DNA of 64,000 nt, from positions 1 through 64,000 of the forward strand of contig PHEH01000006.1 in assembly GCA_002841155.1 (NCBI GenBank), read 5' to 3'. The notes beneath the pieces are model-generated. The model was not told the origin of the DNA. It did no database searches and was given only the letters and a program-made list of their open reading frames with translations. Position numbers and translations under genes: made by a program. Below are positions 56,669 to 64,000 of the stretch, piece after piece (position 1 is the first letter of the stretch; each line of letters starts with the position of its first letter). Source of the stretch: Alphaproteobacteria bacterium HGW-Alphaproteobacteria-18 (GTDB lineage: Bacteria; Pseudomonadota; Alphaproteobacteria; Caulobacterales; Hyphomonadaceae).

Positions 56669-57631
56669 ATGACCGAACTGCTCGCCGCACTGACGATTTT
56701 CATGGGCGAAGCCGCTCTGAAGTTTCCAGAGTGGAGCCCGGCGCTCTTCTCCCTCGATTTCAGCTTTATGGGGCTCGGCACCTTCCATCTGCGCTGGTAC
56801 GCGCTCGGCTATATCGCCGGCATCGGTCTGGCCTGGGCCTATGCCAGCCAGCTGATCAAGCGGCCCGAGCTGTTCGGGGGCACCGCGCCCCTCACTAAAG
56901 ACGGCCTGGATGACCTGATGTTCTGGATCATCATCGGCATCATCCTGGGCGGGCGCCTGGGCTATATCCTGTTCTACATGGTGCCCTATCAGATGGATGT
57001 GCTCACATCTGACCCGATGACGATCCTGCGCATCTGGGATGGCGGCATGGCCTTCCATGGCGGCATCGCCGGGGTTGTGCTCGTTCTCTGGTGGTTTGCG
57101 GCCAAGCGCGGGGTCAACCTCTTCTCGGTGGGCGACATTGCCGGCGTCACAGCGCCCATCGGCATCGGTCTCGTGCGCATCGCCAACTTCACCAATGCCG
57201 AGCTTTACGGCCGCCCGACAGACGCTTCGGTCGGCATGGTTTTCCCCGAAGGTTATGTGCCCGGCTCCACCCCGCCCGCCTATAACTGGGAAACCGGTGA
57301 CTGGATTTATCGCGGCGACGAACTCGCCCGCCATCCGAGCCAGCTTTACGAATCGGTGCTGGAAGGCTGGCTGCCGCTGCTCGTCCTCTCCATCCTCATC
57401 TGGAAGTTCGGCGCCCTGAAACGTCCGGGCCTCGTCGCTGGCCTGTTCCTGCTGTTCTACGGCTTTGGCCGCTCCGTGGCCGAACATTTCCGCGAGCCCG
57501 ACGCCTTCGTCCACGGCCTGCCCGAATGGCTGACCATGGGCATGCTGCTCTCAACGCCGATGTGGCTCGGCGGCGCCTGGCTCATCTGGAACGCCCTGCG
57601 CAAGCCCCCGGTGGGCACCCCGCAGCAATGA
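56669..57631 (+). CDS. lgt: Prolipoprotein diacylglyceryl transferase
   Basis: 320-residue inner-membrane enzyme with about seven helices; adds diacylglycerol to the lipobox Cys of prolipoproteins. Signature pieces: L-R-W-Y-A-L-G-Y, G-G-R-L-G-Y-I-L-F-Y, G-G-M-A-F-H-G-G, G-L-V-R-I-A-N-F-T-N-A-E-L-Y-G-R-P-T-D, and a late H-P-S-Q-L-Y-E. All essential Arg/His/Asn are present. Its stop overlaps the start of the next gene (ATGA). Confidence 0.95.
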   Translation: MTELLAALTIFMGEAALKFPEWSPALFSLDFSFMGLGTFHLRWYALGYIAGIGLAWAYASQLIKRPELFGGTAPLTKDGLDDLMFWIIIGIILGGRLGYILFYMVPYQMDVLTSDPMTILRIWDGGMAFHGGIAGVVLVLWWFAAKRGVNLFSVGDIAGVTAPIGIGLVRIANFTNAELYGRPTDASVGMVFPEGYVPGSTPPAYNWETGDWIYRGDELARHPSQLYESVLEGWLPLLVLSILIWKFGALKRPGLVAGLFLLFYGFGRSVAEHFREPDAFVHGLPEWLTMGMLLSTPMWLGGAWLIWNALRKPPVGTPQQ

Positions 57632-58674
57632 CGCTGGAAGACCGGCTGATACGCCTGATCGAGACTGACGGCCCGATCCCCCTGTCTGCCTATATGCAGA
57701 TTGCCCTGCATGACCCCAAAGAAGGCTACTACGCCGCGCGCCCCGGCATTGGCCGCGACTTCACGACCGCGCCTGAAACCAGCCAGATCTTCGGCGAGCT
57801 GATCGGCCTCTGGATCGTGCATGAATGGCGCGCGTTGGGCGAGCCGTCCCCGTTCCACCTCGTCGAGATCGGCCCCGGCCGCGCCCTCCTGATGCATGAC
57901 GCGCTGAAGCTGGCAGCCATTGCCGGCGGGCAGGCATTCCTCAGCGCGCTGCAGCTCACCCTCATCGAGCCAAGCCCGGCCCTCCGCCTGCTGCAGACAG
58001 ACCGCCTGCAGCGTTTCAGCCCGCAATTTGCCGCCCAGCTCAGCGATGTGCCCGCCGGGCCGATGATCCTGGTGGCCAACGAATATCTTGACTGCCTGCC
58101 TGTCCGCCAGTTCCGCCGCGATGGAGACCGCTGGCGGGAATGCGTCATCGGCCTCTCGCCCGAACGCCGCCTCGTCATGGGCCTTGCCGCAGACGAGCCC
58201 CGCCCGCCGATGGGCACCGCGCTGACCGGCGATGTCGTCGAGGTCCAGTCCGGTCTTGATCTGATCAATGCCGATCTCGCCTCCCGCACAGACCCTTTCC
58301 GCGCGCTGTTCATCGATTATGGCCCGATCGACCGCGCGCCCGGCGACACGCTGCGCGCCTATCGCGAAGGCCGCCAGGTCTCCCCGCTGGAAACCCCCGG
58401 CGCCAGCGACCTCACCGTGGACGTCGACTTCGGCCGTTTCGCCCGCCTCGCCACCACAACCGGCCTCGATGTCTCCGGCCCCACGCCGCAGGGCATGTTC
58501 CTGCTTGGCCTCGGCGCGCAGGCCCGTCTCAACCAGCTGATCCAGGCCAATCCGGACGAAGCCGAAGCCCTCTACAACGCCGCCCAGCGCCTCATCGACC
58601 CCCAGCAGATGGGCGAGCGCTTCAAGGCGATCTGTCTGTCGTCGACCGGATTGCCCAAGCCGGCGGGCTTCTGA
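57628..58674 (+). CDS. NDUFAF7/MidA-like class I methyltransferase
   Basis: 348 residues. The start P-L-S-A-Y-M-Q-I-A-L-H-D-P-K-E-G-Y-Y, then D-F-T-T-A-P-E-T-S-Q-I-F-G-E-L, the SAM motif V-E-I-G-P-G-R, A-N-E-Y-L-D-C-L-P-V-R-Q-F and V-D-V-D-F match the SAM-dependent methyltransferase family whose mitochondrial member NDUFAF7 methylates an arginine of complex I. Translationally coupled to lgt, an order conserved in many alphaproteobacteria. Confidence 0.9.
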   Translation: MTLEDRLIRLIETDGPIPLSAYMQIALHDPKEGYYAARPGIGRDFTTAPETSQIFGELIGLWIVHEWRALGEPSPFHLVEIGPGRALLMHDALKLAAIAGGQAFLSALQLTLIEPSPALRLLQTDRLQRFSPQFAAQLSDVPAGPMILVANEYLDCLPVRQFRRDGDRWRECVIGLSPERRLVMGLAADEPRPPMGTALTGDVVEVQSGLDLINADLASRTDPFRALFIDYGPIDRAPGDTLRAYREGRQVSPLETPGASDLTVDVDFGRFARLATTTGLDVSGPTPQGMFLLGLGAQARLNQLIQANPDEAEALYNAAQRLIDPQQMGERFKAICLSSTGLPKPAGF

Positions 58675-58795
58675 CGGCCCCGGGAGCCGAAGACAGATAA
58701 GCTAAACCGGCCCTTTACCGCTGCCGCAGGTTGGCAAACCGCGCCCCGTGCCCATCTATGCCGGGCTGAAGCCATCCCGACAGAGGATACAAGAC

Positions 58796-59779
58796 ATGGC
58801 CGAACTCTCAATTCTCGAACTCGGCCGTGTCCGCAAAGGTTTCACCCGCGCGGACGCTCTGAATGAAGCCCGCCGCCTCGCCCAGCATGCTGAAAGCCTT
58901 GGCTACAAGCGCTTCTGGGTCGCCGAACACCACAACATGCCGACCGTCACCACAGCGGCCACATCCCTCGTCATCAGCCATATTGCAGCCGGCACAAAGA
59001 CCATCCGTGTCGGCGCCGGCGGCATCATGCTGCCCAATCACGCGCCCTACATCATCGCCGAACAGTTCGGCACGCTCGACGCGCTCTATCCCGGCCGGAT
59101 CGACCTTGGCCTCGGCCGCGCGCCCGGCACAGACCAGATGACGCTGCGCGCCCTGCGCGTGCATCCTGAGGAAGCCGAACGCTTCCCGCAGGACGTGGTG
59201 GAACTCCAGATGTGGCTCGGTCCTGTCAATGAAGGCCAACGCATCGAAGCGGTCCCCGGCTCAAACTCTAACATCCCGCTCTGGATTCTCGGCTCCAGCC
59301 TGTTCGGCGCCCAGCTCGCCGCCGAGCTTGGCCTGCCCTATGGCTTTGCCTCCCACTTTGCCCCGCAGGCGCTGGATCAGGCGCTCTCCACCTACCGGTC
59401 GCGCTTCAAACCGAATGAGAAGATGGCCAAGCCCTACGCGCTCATTGGCGTGAACATCATCGCGGCCGAAACGGATGAGGAAGCCAAATACCTCGCCACC
59501 TCCCAGCAGATGTCCTTCGCCAATCTGGTGCGCGGCCAGCGCAAGCTGACCCAGCCGCCGATTGACGACATCGATACCTACTGGACCCCGCAGGAACGCG
59601 CCCAGGCCTCCGGCATGCTGAGTTTCAGCATCATCGGCGCCTATGACACCATCCGCCGCGGCGTTGATGCGCTGCTGGCGCGGACGAACGCCGATGAGCT
59701 GATGATCGTGTCGGATATGTATGATCCCGAAAAGCGCCGCCGCTCGGTCGAGATCATTGCAGAGGTGATGGGGAAGTAG
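58796..59779 (+). CDS. LLM-class flavin-dependent oxidoreductase
   Basis: 327 residues with the luciferase-like TIM barrel: L-G-Y-K-R-F-W-V-A-E-H-H-N-M-P near the start, V-G-A-G-G-I-M-L-P-N-H-A-P-Y-I-I-A-E-Q-F, and P-G-R-I-D-L-G-L-G-R-A-P-G-T-D. This is the MsnO8/YhbW-like branch, FMN-dependent monooxygenases with mostly unknown substrates. Starts at the second in-frame ATG, which has the usual spacing to A-E-L-S-I-L-E-L. Confidence 0.9.
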   Translation: MAELSILELGRVRKGFTRADALNEARRLAQHAESLGYKRFWVAEHHNMPTVTTAATSLVISHIAAGTKTIRVGAGGIMLPNHAPYIIAEQFGTLDALYPGRIDLGLGRAPGTDQMTLRALRVHPEEAERFPQDVVELQMWLGPVNEGQRIEAVPGSNSNIPLWILGSSLFGAQLAAELGLPYGFASHFAPQALDQALSTYRSRFKPNEKMAKPYALIGVNIIAAETDEEAKYLATSQQMSFANLVRGQRKLTQPPIDDIDTYWTPQERAQASGMLSFSIIGAYDTIRRGVDALLARTNADELMIVSDMYDPEKRRRSVEIIAEVMGK

Positions 59780-59788
59780 GCGCCCGGC

Positions 59789-60583
59789 CTACATCCCATG
59801 CGCCCAGGCGGGCAGCACCCCCAAAGCCCCGAGCGCCATCCAGACCGCCATGGCGATCATCATCAGGTTCTCGGTCAGCGAGATGAACCCGAGCGGCACA
59901 TTGCTGCCGCCACCGACGCAGGCGCATTTGAGTTCGCGACGGTCAATATAGACCGCCTTGAAAACGGAAACCGCGCCAACCGTTCCGATAAACAGGGCAA
60001 CAGGCACAGACAGCCATGTCAGGGCGCCCGCGATCATCAGGATGCCGGCCAGCCCTTCGGCAAAGGGATAGATGTAGGAATAGCGCACCCACCTCTTGGC
60101 CAGCAGGTCATAGTTCAGGAACATCGTGGCAAAGGTCTCGATATTCTGCAGCTTGAGCAGCGCCAGTACGGCCATACTGAAAGCAATGAACCATTCGGCC
60201 GCGCAGACCGTGAAAGGCGTTCCGAAGACCGCAAAGCTGGCCGCCAGCGCCATCAGAAACGTCATGCTGAACAGGGCAATGACCGGCCGGTAGCTGGGCG
60301 CCTTGGGATCGGCTACGGACTTGCCCAAATACCGGCGCAGGTCATCATAGCCGCCGATCCGCGCATCCCCGATGAATATCTGCGGCGTGGTGGCCACGCC
60401 GTGCTCTGCCTTGAAAGCGTCGACCTCTGGCCGCGTCTGGAGATGATGATCCTCGACCGCGAAGCCTGACCGCTTCAGCAGATCCTTTGCCTTCAGGCCG
60501 TAGGGACATGTGTGGTCAGGCATCACCATCCGGTAAAGGCGTGCCACTCTGGCCTTGCTGGAACTTATAGACTGGCCGGGCAT
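59789..60583 (-). CDS. Glutaredoxin-MauE fusion membrane protein under MerR-type control
   Basis: 264 residues in two parts. Residues 12-90 are a glutaredoxin fold with a monothiol H-T-C-P-Y-G site (Cys26) and the cis-Pro segment A-T-T-P-Q-I-F-I. Residues 100-260 form about four or five membrane helices of the MauE/DoxX type, with V-C-A-A-E-W-F near helix 1 and the Cys220/Cys222 pair in K-C-A-C-V-G-G. MauE-like proteins help form or maintain disulfides in the periplasm. GGAAGGAGA precedes the ATG. The promoter at 60629-60659 carries a canonical mer operator, suggesting induction by a thiophilic metal. Confidence 0.82.
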   Translation of the reverse strand: MPGQSISSSKARVARLYRMVMPDHTCPYGLKAKDLLKRSGFAVEDHHLQTRPEVDAFKAEHGVATTPQIFIGDARIGGYDDLRRYLGKSVADPKAPSYRPVIALFSMTFLMALAASFAVFGTPFTVCAAEWFIAFSMAVLALLKLQNIETFATMFLNYDLLAKRWVRYSYIYPFAEGLAGILMIAGALTWLSVPVALFIGTVGAVSVFKAVYIDRRELKCACVGGGSNVPLGFISLTENLMMIAMAVWMALGALGVLPAWAHGM

Positions 60584-60628
60584 GTCTGTGTCTCCTTCCC
60601 GTTCTTGTCGTGGAGCTTGCAGACACAC

Positions 60629-60659
60629 ATATAGGTTCCGTACTACGGTACGGAATCAA
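60629..60659 (-). promoter_or_regulatory. MerR-type promoter with canonical mer operator
   Basis: Perfect dyad TTCCGTAC-TACG-GTACGGAA (60636-60655), the same CCGTAC-N4-GTACGG pattern as the Tn21/Tn501 mer operator. On the minus strand it lies between -35 TTGATT (60654-60659) and a -10 CTATAT (60629-60634) with a 19-bp spacer. It should drive the glutaredoxin-MauE gene and be bound by the divergent MerR-family protein. Confidence 0.85.
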
Positions 60660-60668
60660 GAGGGAAAG

Positions 60669-61049
60669 ATGCTGACCATCGGAAAACTTGCCCAGGCTGG
60701 CGGCGTCGGCGTCGAGACCGTCCGCTTCTACCAGCGCAGGCACCTGCTCGGCACACCCCCGCGCGACGCCGGCGTACGCCGCTATGGTGCTGAAGACGTT
60801 CGGCGGCTCCGCTTCATCCGCAAGGCGCAGCAGGCCGGCTTCACGCTGGAAGAGATCAGAGAATTGATCGCACTGGACTCAGGCCACGATCATCAGCGCG
60901 CGCGGGAGATGGCGCAGCAGCGGATGGCAAAACTGGACGAACAGATCGCCGAGCTGCAACGGGCACGGCAGAGCCTGCAAAGGCTCGCCAGGGAGTGCGC
61001 TACAGACAAATCGGACGTCTGCCCAATCCTGGCAGCTTTCGAAGTCTAG
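60669..61049 (+). CDS. MerR-family metal-type regulator with altered ligand set
   Basis: 126 residues: MerR helix-turn-helix (V-G-V-E-T-V-R-F-Y-Q-R-R-H-L-L-G), linker helix, and a C-terminal loop with Cys110 and Cys118 (E-C-A-T-D-K-S-D-V-C-P) spaced as in alphaproteobacterial MerR. Where MerR, PbrR, CadR and ZntR have their first Cys, this protein has S-G-H-D-H-Q (His73, His75) instead. It therefore keeps two of three thiol ligands. AGAGGGAAAG precedes the ATG. Divergent from the glutaredoxin-MauE gene over an 85-bp region with a mer operator. Confidence 0.88.
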   Translation: MLTIGKLAQAGGVGVETVRFYQRRHLLGTPPRDAGVRRYGAEDVRRLRFIRKAQQAGFTLEEIRELIALDSGHDHQRAREMAQQRMAKLDEQIAELQRARQSLQRLARECATDKSDVCPILAAFEV

Positions 61050-61060
61050 GGAACGCCCCC

Positions 61061-61405
61061 TCAGGAAGCGCGCTTGATCTCGTTGCCTTCGCCGAGCAGC
61101 ACAACCGTTGGCGCATGCTGGCGGGCTTTTTCAGCTTCCACGCCGCAGAAGGCCGCGATGATCACCGTGTCGCCCACGGCAAAATGCCGGGCGGCTGCGC
61201 CATTGACGCCGATCGTGTGAGAGCCACGCGGCGCCTCCAGAGCATAGGTCTGGATACGCGCGCCATTGGTCACGTTCCAGATATCCACCTTCTCATGCGG
61301 CAGGATACCGGACGCATCGAGCAGGTCCTGGTCGATGGATACAGAGCCTTCATAGTGCAGGTCACACTGGGTGACCGTTGCGCCGTGAAGCTTCGCTTTG
61401 AGCAT
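61061..61405 (-). CDS. panD: Aspartate 1-decarboxylase
   Basis: 114 residues from the M-L-K-A-K-L start. Makes beta-alanine for pantothenate. The self-cleavage site is Gly-Ser in H-Y-E-G-S-V-S-I-D, which generates the pyruvoyl cofactor. W-N-V-T-N-G-A-R and [10 protein letters not shown] follow as in the family. GGAGG stands 8 bp before a TTG four codons upstream but 20 bp from this ATG, so initiation at that TTG (61417) is possible. An ATG at 61480 would make it longer than usual. Confidence 0.9.
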   Translation of the reverse strand: MLKAKLHGATVTQCDLHYEGSVSIDQDLLDASGILPHEKVDIWNVTNGARIQTYALEAPRGSHTIGVNGAAARHFAVGDTVIIAAFCGVEAEKARQHAPTVVLLGEGNEIKRAS

Positions 61406-61616
61406 GCTGAGGATCAAGGACCGGGCCTCCAGAACACTGTGAGCACTTTTGCTCACAGCGAGAATATGGGGTCGCCCCACAGCGGAGCAAGGGCTTATTG
61501 CATTGCAATAAGCGGGCCGTAAAGGCGCGGTATGTAAACACCCGCGTTACCAATTCTGAAGGATCGCGCGCCTGCAGGGCTTTACGGGGCAGCCTTGGCC
61601 GGGGCAAAGGGCGCTC

Positions 61617-62153
61617 ATGACGCTCATTCTGTTCAACAAGCCCTATGGCGTGCTCAGCCAGTTCACCGATGAGGGCAGCGGCAAGCGCACCCTTAAAGAG
61701 TTCATAAACCTGCCCGGCGTCTACCCCGCCGGAAGGCTCGACTTTGACAGCGAAGGCCTCCTCATCCTCACCGATGACGGGCGCGAACAGGCCCGCATCG
61801 CCGACCCGAAACACAAGATCCCGAAAACCTATCTCGCCCAGGTCGAAGGCGTGCCCTCAGAAGAGGCCCTTCAGGCCCTCCGCAAGGGCGTGGACCTGAA
61901 AGACGGCCGCACCCGCCCGGCCCGCGCACACCTTGCATCAGAGCCGGAAAACCTCTGGCCCCGCGACCCGCCCATCCGCTACCGGAAATCGGTGCCCGAT
62001 AGCTGGATCGAGCTGACCATCACCGAAGGCCGCAACCGCCAGGTGCGCCGCATGACCGCCGCCGTGGGCCACCCGACACTTCGCCTCATCCGCCTACGGA
62101 TAGGAGACTGGAACCTGGACACGCTGCCCCCCGGCGAATGGCGTCCGGCCTGA
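61617..62153 (+). CDS. RluE-like pseudouridine synthase
   Basis: 178 residues of the RsuA/RluB/E/F family: N-K-P-Y-G-V-L near the start, [14 protein letters not shown] with the catalytic Asp, K-T-Y-L-A-Q-V-E-G, and the [12 protein letters not shown] segment. It lacks the N-terminal S4 domain, which fits RluE (23S rRNA U2457) rather than RsuA. The 211-bp gap to panD holds the promoters of both genes. Confidence 0.9.
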   Translation: MTLILFNKPYGVLSQFTDEGSGKRTLKEFINLPGVYPAGRLDFDSEGLLILTDDGREQARIADPKHKIPKTYLAQVEGVPSEEALQALRKGVDLKDGRTRPARAHLASEPENLWPRDPPIRYRKSVPDSWIELTITEGRNRQVRRMTAAVGHPTLRLIRLRIGDWNLDTLPPGEWRPA

Positions 62154-62256
62154 GAAACAAGAAAAATCCAAAAAATCACAGCCCTGCCGGTTAACATCGC
62201 CGCCTCCGCAGCCTAGGTGCCAGCCTGAAACCTGAAACAAGACAAGGGGACTGAGG

Positions 62257-63540
62257 ATGGCGGCGCCTCCCATAGTGGAAGAACTTGGCGGCTGGTGGGC
62301 GAGGAATGCCCCGGGCTGGGCCATTGATGCGACCAGCTATATCGCCAGCATCTGGGATGAGGGCGCCTACGGCCTCACCTATGGGCAGATCATCACGGTT
62401 TTCCTGATAATGAGCTTTGCCATAATCGTGCGCGGCGTGTTTGCGCGCACACTGGTTGTCTGGATCACCAACTGGGCCGCCGGATCGCAGACCCAGATTG
62501 ACGATGTCCTGGTCAAGGCCATCGCCACTCCTTTGAAGATCATCCCGGTCGTTGCGGGCATCTATGCCTCCATCCAGGTTCTGAATGTTGATCCGGTGGT
62601 GGAACTCTATGCCAGCCGCATCATCCAGTCGATCGTTACACTGACGATCTTCTGGTCGCTGTCGCGTGCCTCCCGGATGCTGGAATATGTGCTCTCGGAT
62701 GTGAAGCGCTCGCTCTCCGGCCCGGCTGTGGACTGGATGATCAAGGCGCTGCAATTCATCCTCGTCGCGCTCGGCCTCGGCGCGGTGGCCCAGCAATGGG
62801 GCATCGCCGTCGCGCCTCTGCTGGCCGGCCTCGGCGTGTTCGGCATCGCTGTCGGCCTCGGCGCGCAGGATCTCTTCCGGAACCTGATCTCCGGCCTCCT
62901 CATCATCGGCGAGAAACGCTTCGTACCGGGCGAATGGATTCTGGTGGACGGTGTGGTCGAGGGCACGGTCGTCCAGATTAACTTCCGCTCCACATTGGTG
63001 CGCCGCTTTGATCAGAGCCCGGTCTTTGTGCCCAACTCAAAACTCGCCGACGCGGCCGTCACCAATTTCACGCGCATGACCCACCGGCGCATCGTCTGGG
63101 CCGTCGGGGTCGAATACTCGACCACCGTGGACCAGCTGAGGGCCATCCGTCAGGACATCGAAGACTGGCTGATGAATGACGACCGCATCGCCAAGCCACC
63201 GGAAGTTTCCCTCTTCGTGCGTGTCGACAAGTTCAATGCCAGCTCCATCGACTTCCTGATCTACACCTTCACCCGGACGACCAATTGGGGCGAATGGCTG
63301 AAGGTCAAGGAAGAGTTCGCCTATGCCGTGATGGACATCATCGCGCGCAATGGCGCCGCCTTCGCCTTCCCCAGCCAGACGATCTATATGAACCAGCCTG
63401 ACCCGCCGGAAATCATGGCGCCCCCCGGAACCCTCAACCCTGCCCGGCAGCTTCCCAAGCCGCGCTCTCCAGAGGGCGCGCAGGGCTCCACCAGTTCAGA
63501 AGCGTCCTCAGCCAGCGAACTCGGCGACAGCGGCGAGTAA
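62257..63540 (+). CDS. Small-conductance mechanosensitive channel (MscS family)
   Basis: 427 residues: an N-terminal periplasmic stretch, about four or five membrane helices, and the pore helix with A-G-L-G-V-F-G-I-A-V-G-L-G-A-Q-D-L-F-R-N-L (Gly/Ala packing typical of TM3). The cytoplasmic beta domain follows (P-G-E-W-I-L-V-D-G-V-V-E-G-T-V, V-P-N-S-K-L-A-D). Releases solutes on hypo-osmotic shock. A Ser/Pro/Ala-rich tail of about 40 residues ends it. A terminator follows at once. Confidence 0.93.
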   Translation: MAAPPIVEELGGWWARNAPGWAIDATSYIASIWDEGAYGLTYGQIITVFLIMSFAIIVRGVFARTLVVWITNWAAGSQTQIDDVLVKAIATPLKIIPVVAGIYASIQVLNVDPVVELYASRIIQSIVTLTIFWSLSRASRMLEYVLSDVKRSLSGPAVDWMIKALQFILVALGLGAVAQQWGIAVAPLLAGLGVFGIAVGLGAQDLFRNLISGLLIIGEKRFVPGEWILVDGVVEGTVVQINFRSTLVRRFDQSPVFVPNSKLADAAVTNFTRMTHRRIVWAVGVEYSTTVDQLRAIRQDIEDWLMNDDRIAKPPEVSLFVRVDKFNASSIDFLIYTFTRTTNWGEWLKVKEEFAYAVMDIIARNGAAFAFPSQTIYMNQPDPPEIMAPPGTLNPARQLPKPRSPEGAQGSTSSEASSASELGDSGE

Positions 63541-63550
63541 AACCCCAAAC

Positions 63551-63590
63551 AAAACGGGGCGCCCGATAAGAGCGCCCCGCTTCATTTTTC
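63551..63590. terminator. Bidirectional intrinsic terminator
   Basis: Stem CGGGGCGC (63555-63562) / GCGCCCCG (63572-63579) with a 9-nt loop, followed by TTCATTTTTC on the plus strand and preceded by AAAA, which gives TTTTGTTT on the minus strand. Serves the convergent mscS-like and POT transporter genes. Confidence 0.8.
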
Positions 63591-63603
63591 CGTGGCATAC
63601 GGA

Positions 63604-63999
63604 TCAATCTGTCATCTTGCGGCCAGCTTCGGCGTCAATCATCTCGCGCCCGCCAATCCGGCCCGCCTTGCCATGGCCGAGACGCTTCAGGAAGAAGCTC
63701 AAGAGGCCCAGCAACACACCGATGATGATCGCCACAACGCCGAGACTCCAGAACACGTCCTTATAGGTCGCCAGCGCCCGCGCCGGATCAAGCACCTGCC
63801 CGGCCACGGTGTCGCTCGCCGTGAACTGCGCGATCACGCCCGCCACATATTGCGAGAAGGCCGAGGACAGGAACCAGCCCGCCATCATGAAGCTGACGAT
63901 GGCGCCCGGTGAGAGCTTGGTGATCATCGACAGGCCTACGGGCGAAAGGCAAAGCTCGCCCGTCGTGTGCAGCAGGTAAGCCAGTGTCAGGAAGACCAG
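63604..63999 (-). CDS. POT/PTR-family peptide transporter, C-terminal part
   Basis: Runs off the right edge, so the N-terminus is missing. The visible 131 residues have three membrane helices. T-G-E-L-C-L-S-P-V-G-L-S is the signature before helix 10-11 of proton-dependent oligopeptide transporters, followed by M-M-A-G-W-F-L-S-S-A-F. The protein imports di- and tripeptides with protons. Ends 14 bp from the shared terminator. Confidence 0.85.
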   Translation of the reverse strand: MVFLTLAYLLHTTGELCLSPVGLSMITKLSPGAIVSFMMAGWFLSSAFSQYVAGVIAQFTASDTVAGQVLDPARALATYKDVFWSLGVVAIIIGVLLGLLSFFLKRLGHGKAGRIGGREMIDAEAGRKMTD

Positions 64000-64000
64000 C

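Noticed and set aside
56594-57514. Long upstream extension of the UbiK frame
   Set aside because: It is antisense to lgt, has a His/Asp/Gln-rich shadow composition, and the real UbiK start has its own AAGGAG.

Overview
The window looks like chromosomal DNA of a high-GC dimorphic alphaproteobacterium, most likely a Hyphomonas-like member of the Hyphomonadaceae. This is an inference. It rests on a SciP-type CtrA inhibitor beside a fliF-fliG-(flbE position)-fliN operon in Caulobacter order, a perfect TTAA-N7-TTAA CtrA box in front of that operon, a ChvI/ChvG pair, and alphaproteobacterial-style proteins throughout. Species cannot be fixed from the sequence alone.

Layout. 1-4160: a metal-resistance segment that looks like the end of a genomic island. 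It has the tail of a CusF-like copper protein, a merTPA operon with divergent merR and a clear MerR-type promoter (19-bp spacer), an orphan Xre antitoxin-like gene, a decayed stretch with nonanucleotide repeats, and a 20-nt fragment matching a tRNA 3' end (probably tRNA-Phe) as candidate attachment site. 4366-9661: a LysR regulator and small uncharacterised enzymes (cupins, NTF2-like, DUF1330, DsbA-like isomerase, hotdog thioesterase, ArsR, PhzF). 9837-17735: tRNA-Asp with terminator, AsmA, a membrane GGDEF/EAL protein, a DUF6134-like secreted protein and an FeS photolyase. 17882-25154: cysK-sseA-metC, a secreted C13 (caspase-like) peptidase, a lipoprotein, an MDR reductase, an AT-rich orphan SLATT gene, and two paralogous membrane proteins. 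25323-35657: polA, ilvD, a perfect 27-nt inverted repeat, chvI and chvG separated by three genes, and a GT2 glycosyltransferase.

35739-45539 is a coherent acetate/carboxylate module: a DcaP-like porin and acs in one unit, a CrbR-like LuxR regulator, a CrbS-like hybrid kinase with a transporter N-terminus, and a VC_2705-type symporter with its DUF4212 partner. A GACCAAGGT motif lies roughly 85-105 bp upstream of both the porin-acs unit and the symporter unit. 45738-50186 holds two hydrolases, ribosomal protein L25, Pth and phenylalanine hydroxylase.

50236-52911 is a tightly overlapping fliF-fliG-flbE-position-fliN operon behind sciP. The FliF-like protein has only 222 residues and lacks the usual RBM1/RBM2 and collar regions. 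53175-63540 holds housekeeping genes (a kinase-like protein, a TetR regulator, ProC, UbiK, Lgt, an NDUFAF7-like methyltransferase, PanD, RluE-like, MscS). It also holds a second MerR-family regulator divergent from a glutaredoxin-MauE fusion. Their shared promoter contains a textbook mer operator, although the regulator has His/Asp where MerR has its first metal-binding Cys. The window ends inside a POT-family peptide transporter.

The best candidates for something undescribed are the Grx-MauE/MerR-like unit, the minimal FliF operon, and the lone SLATT effector.
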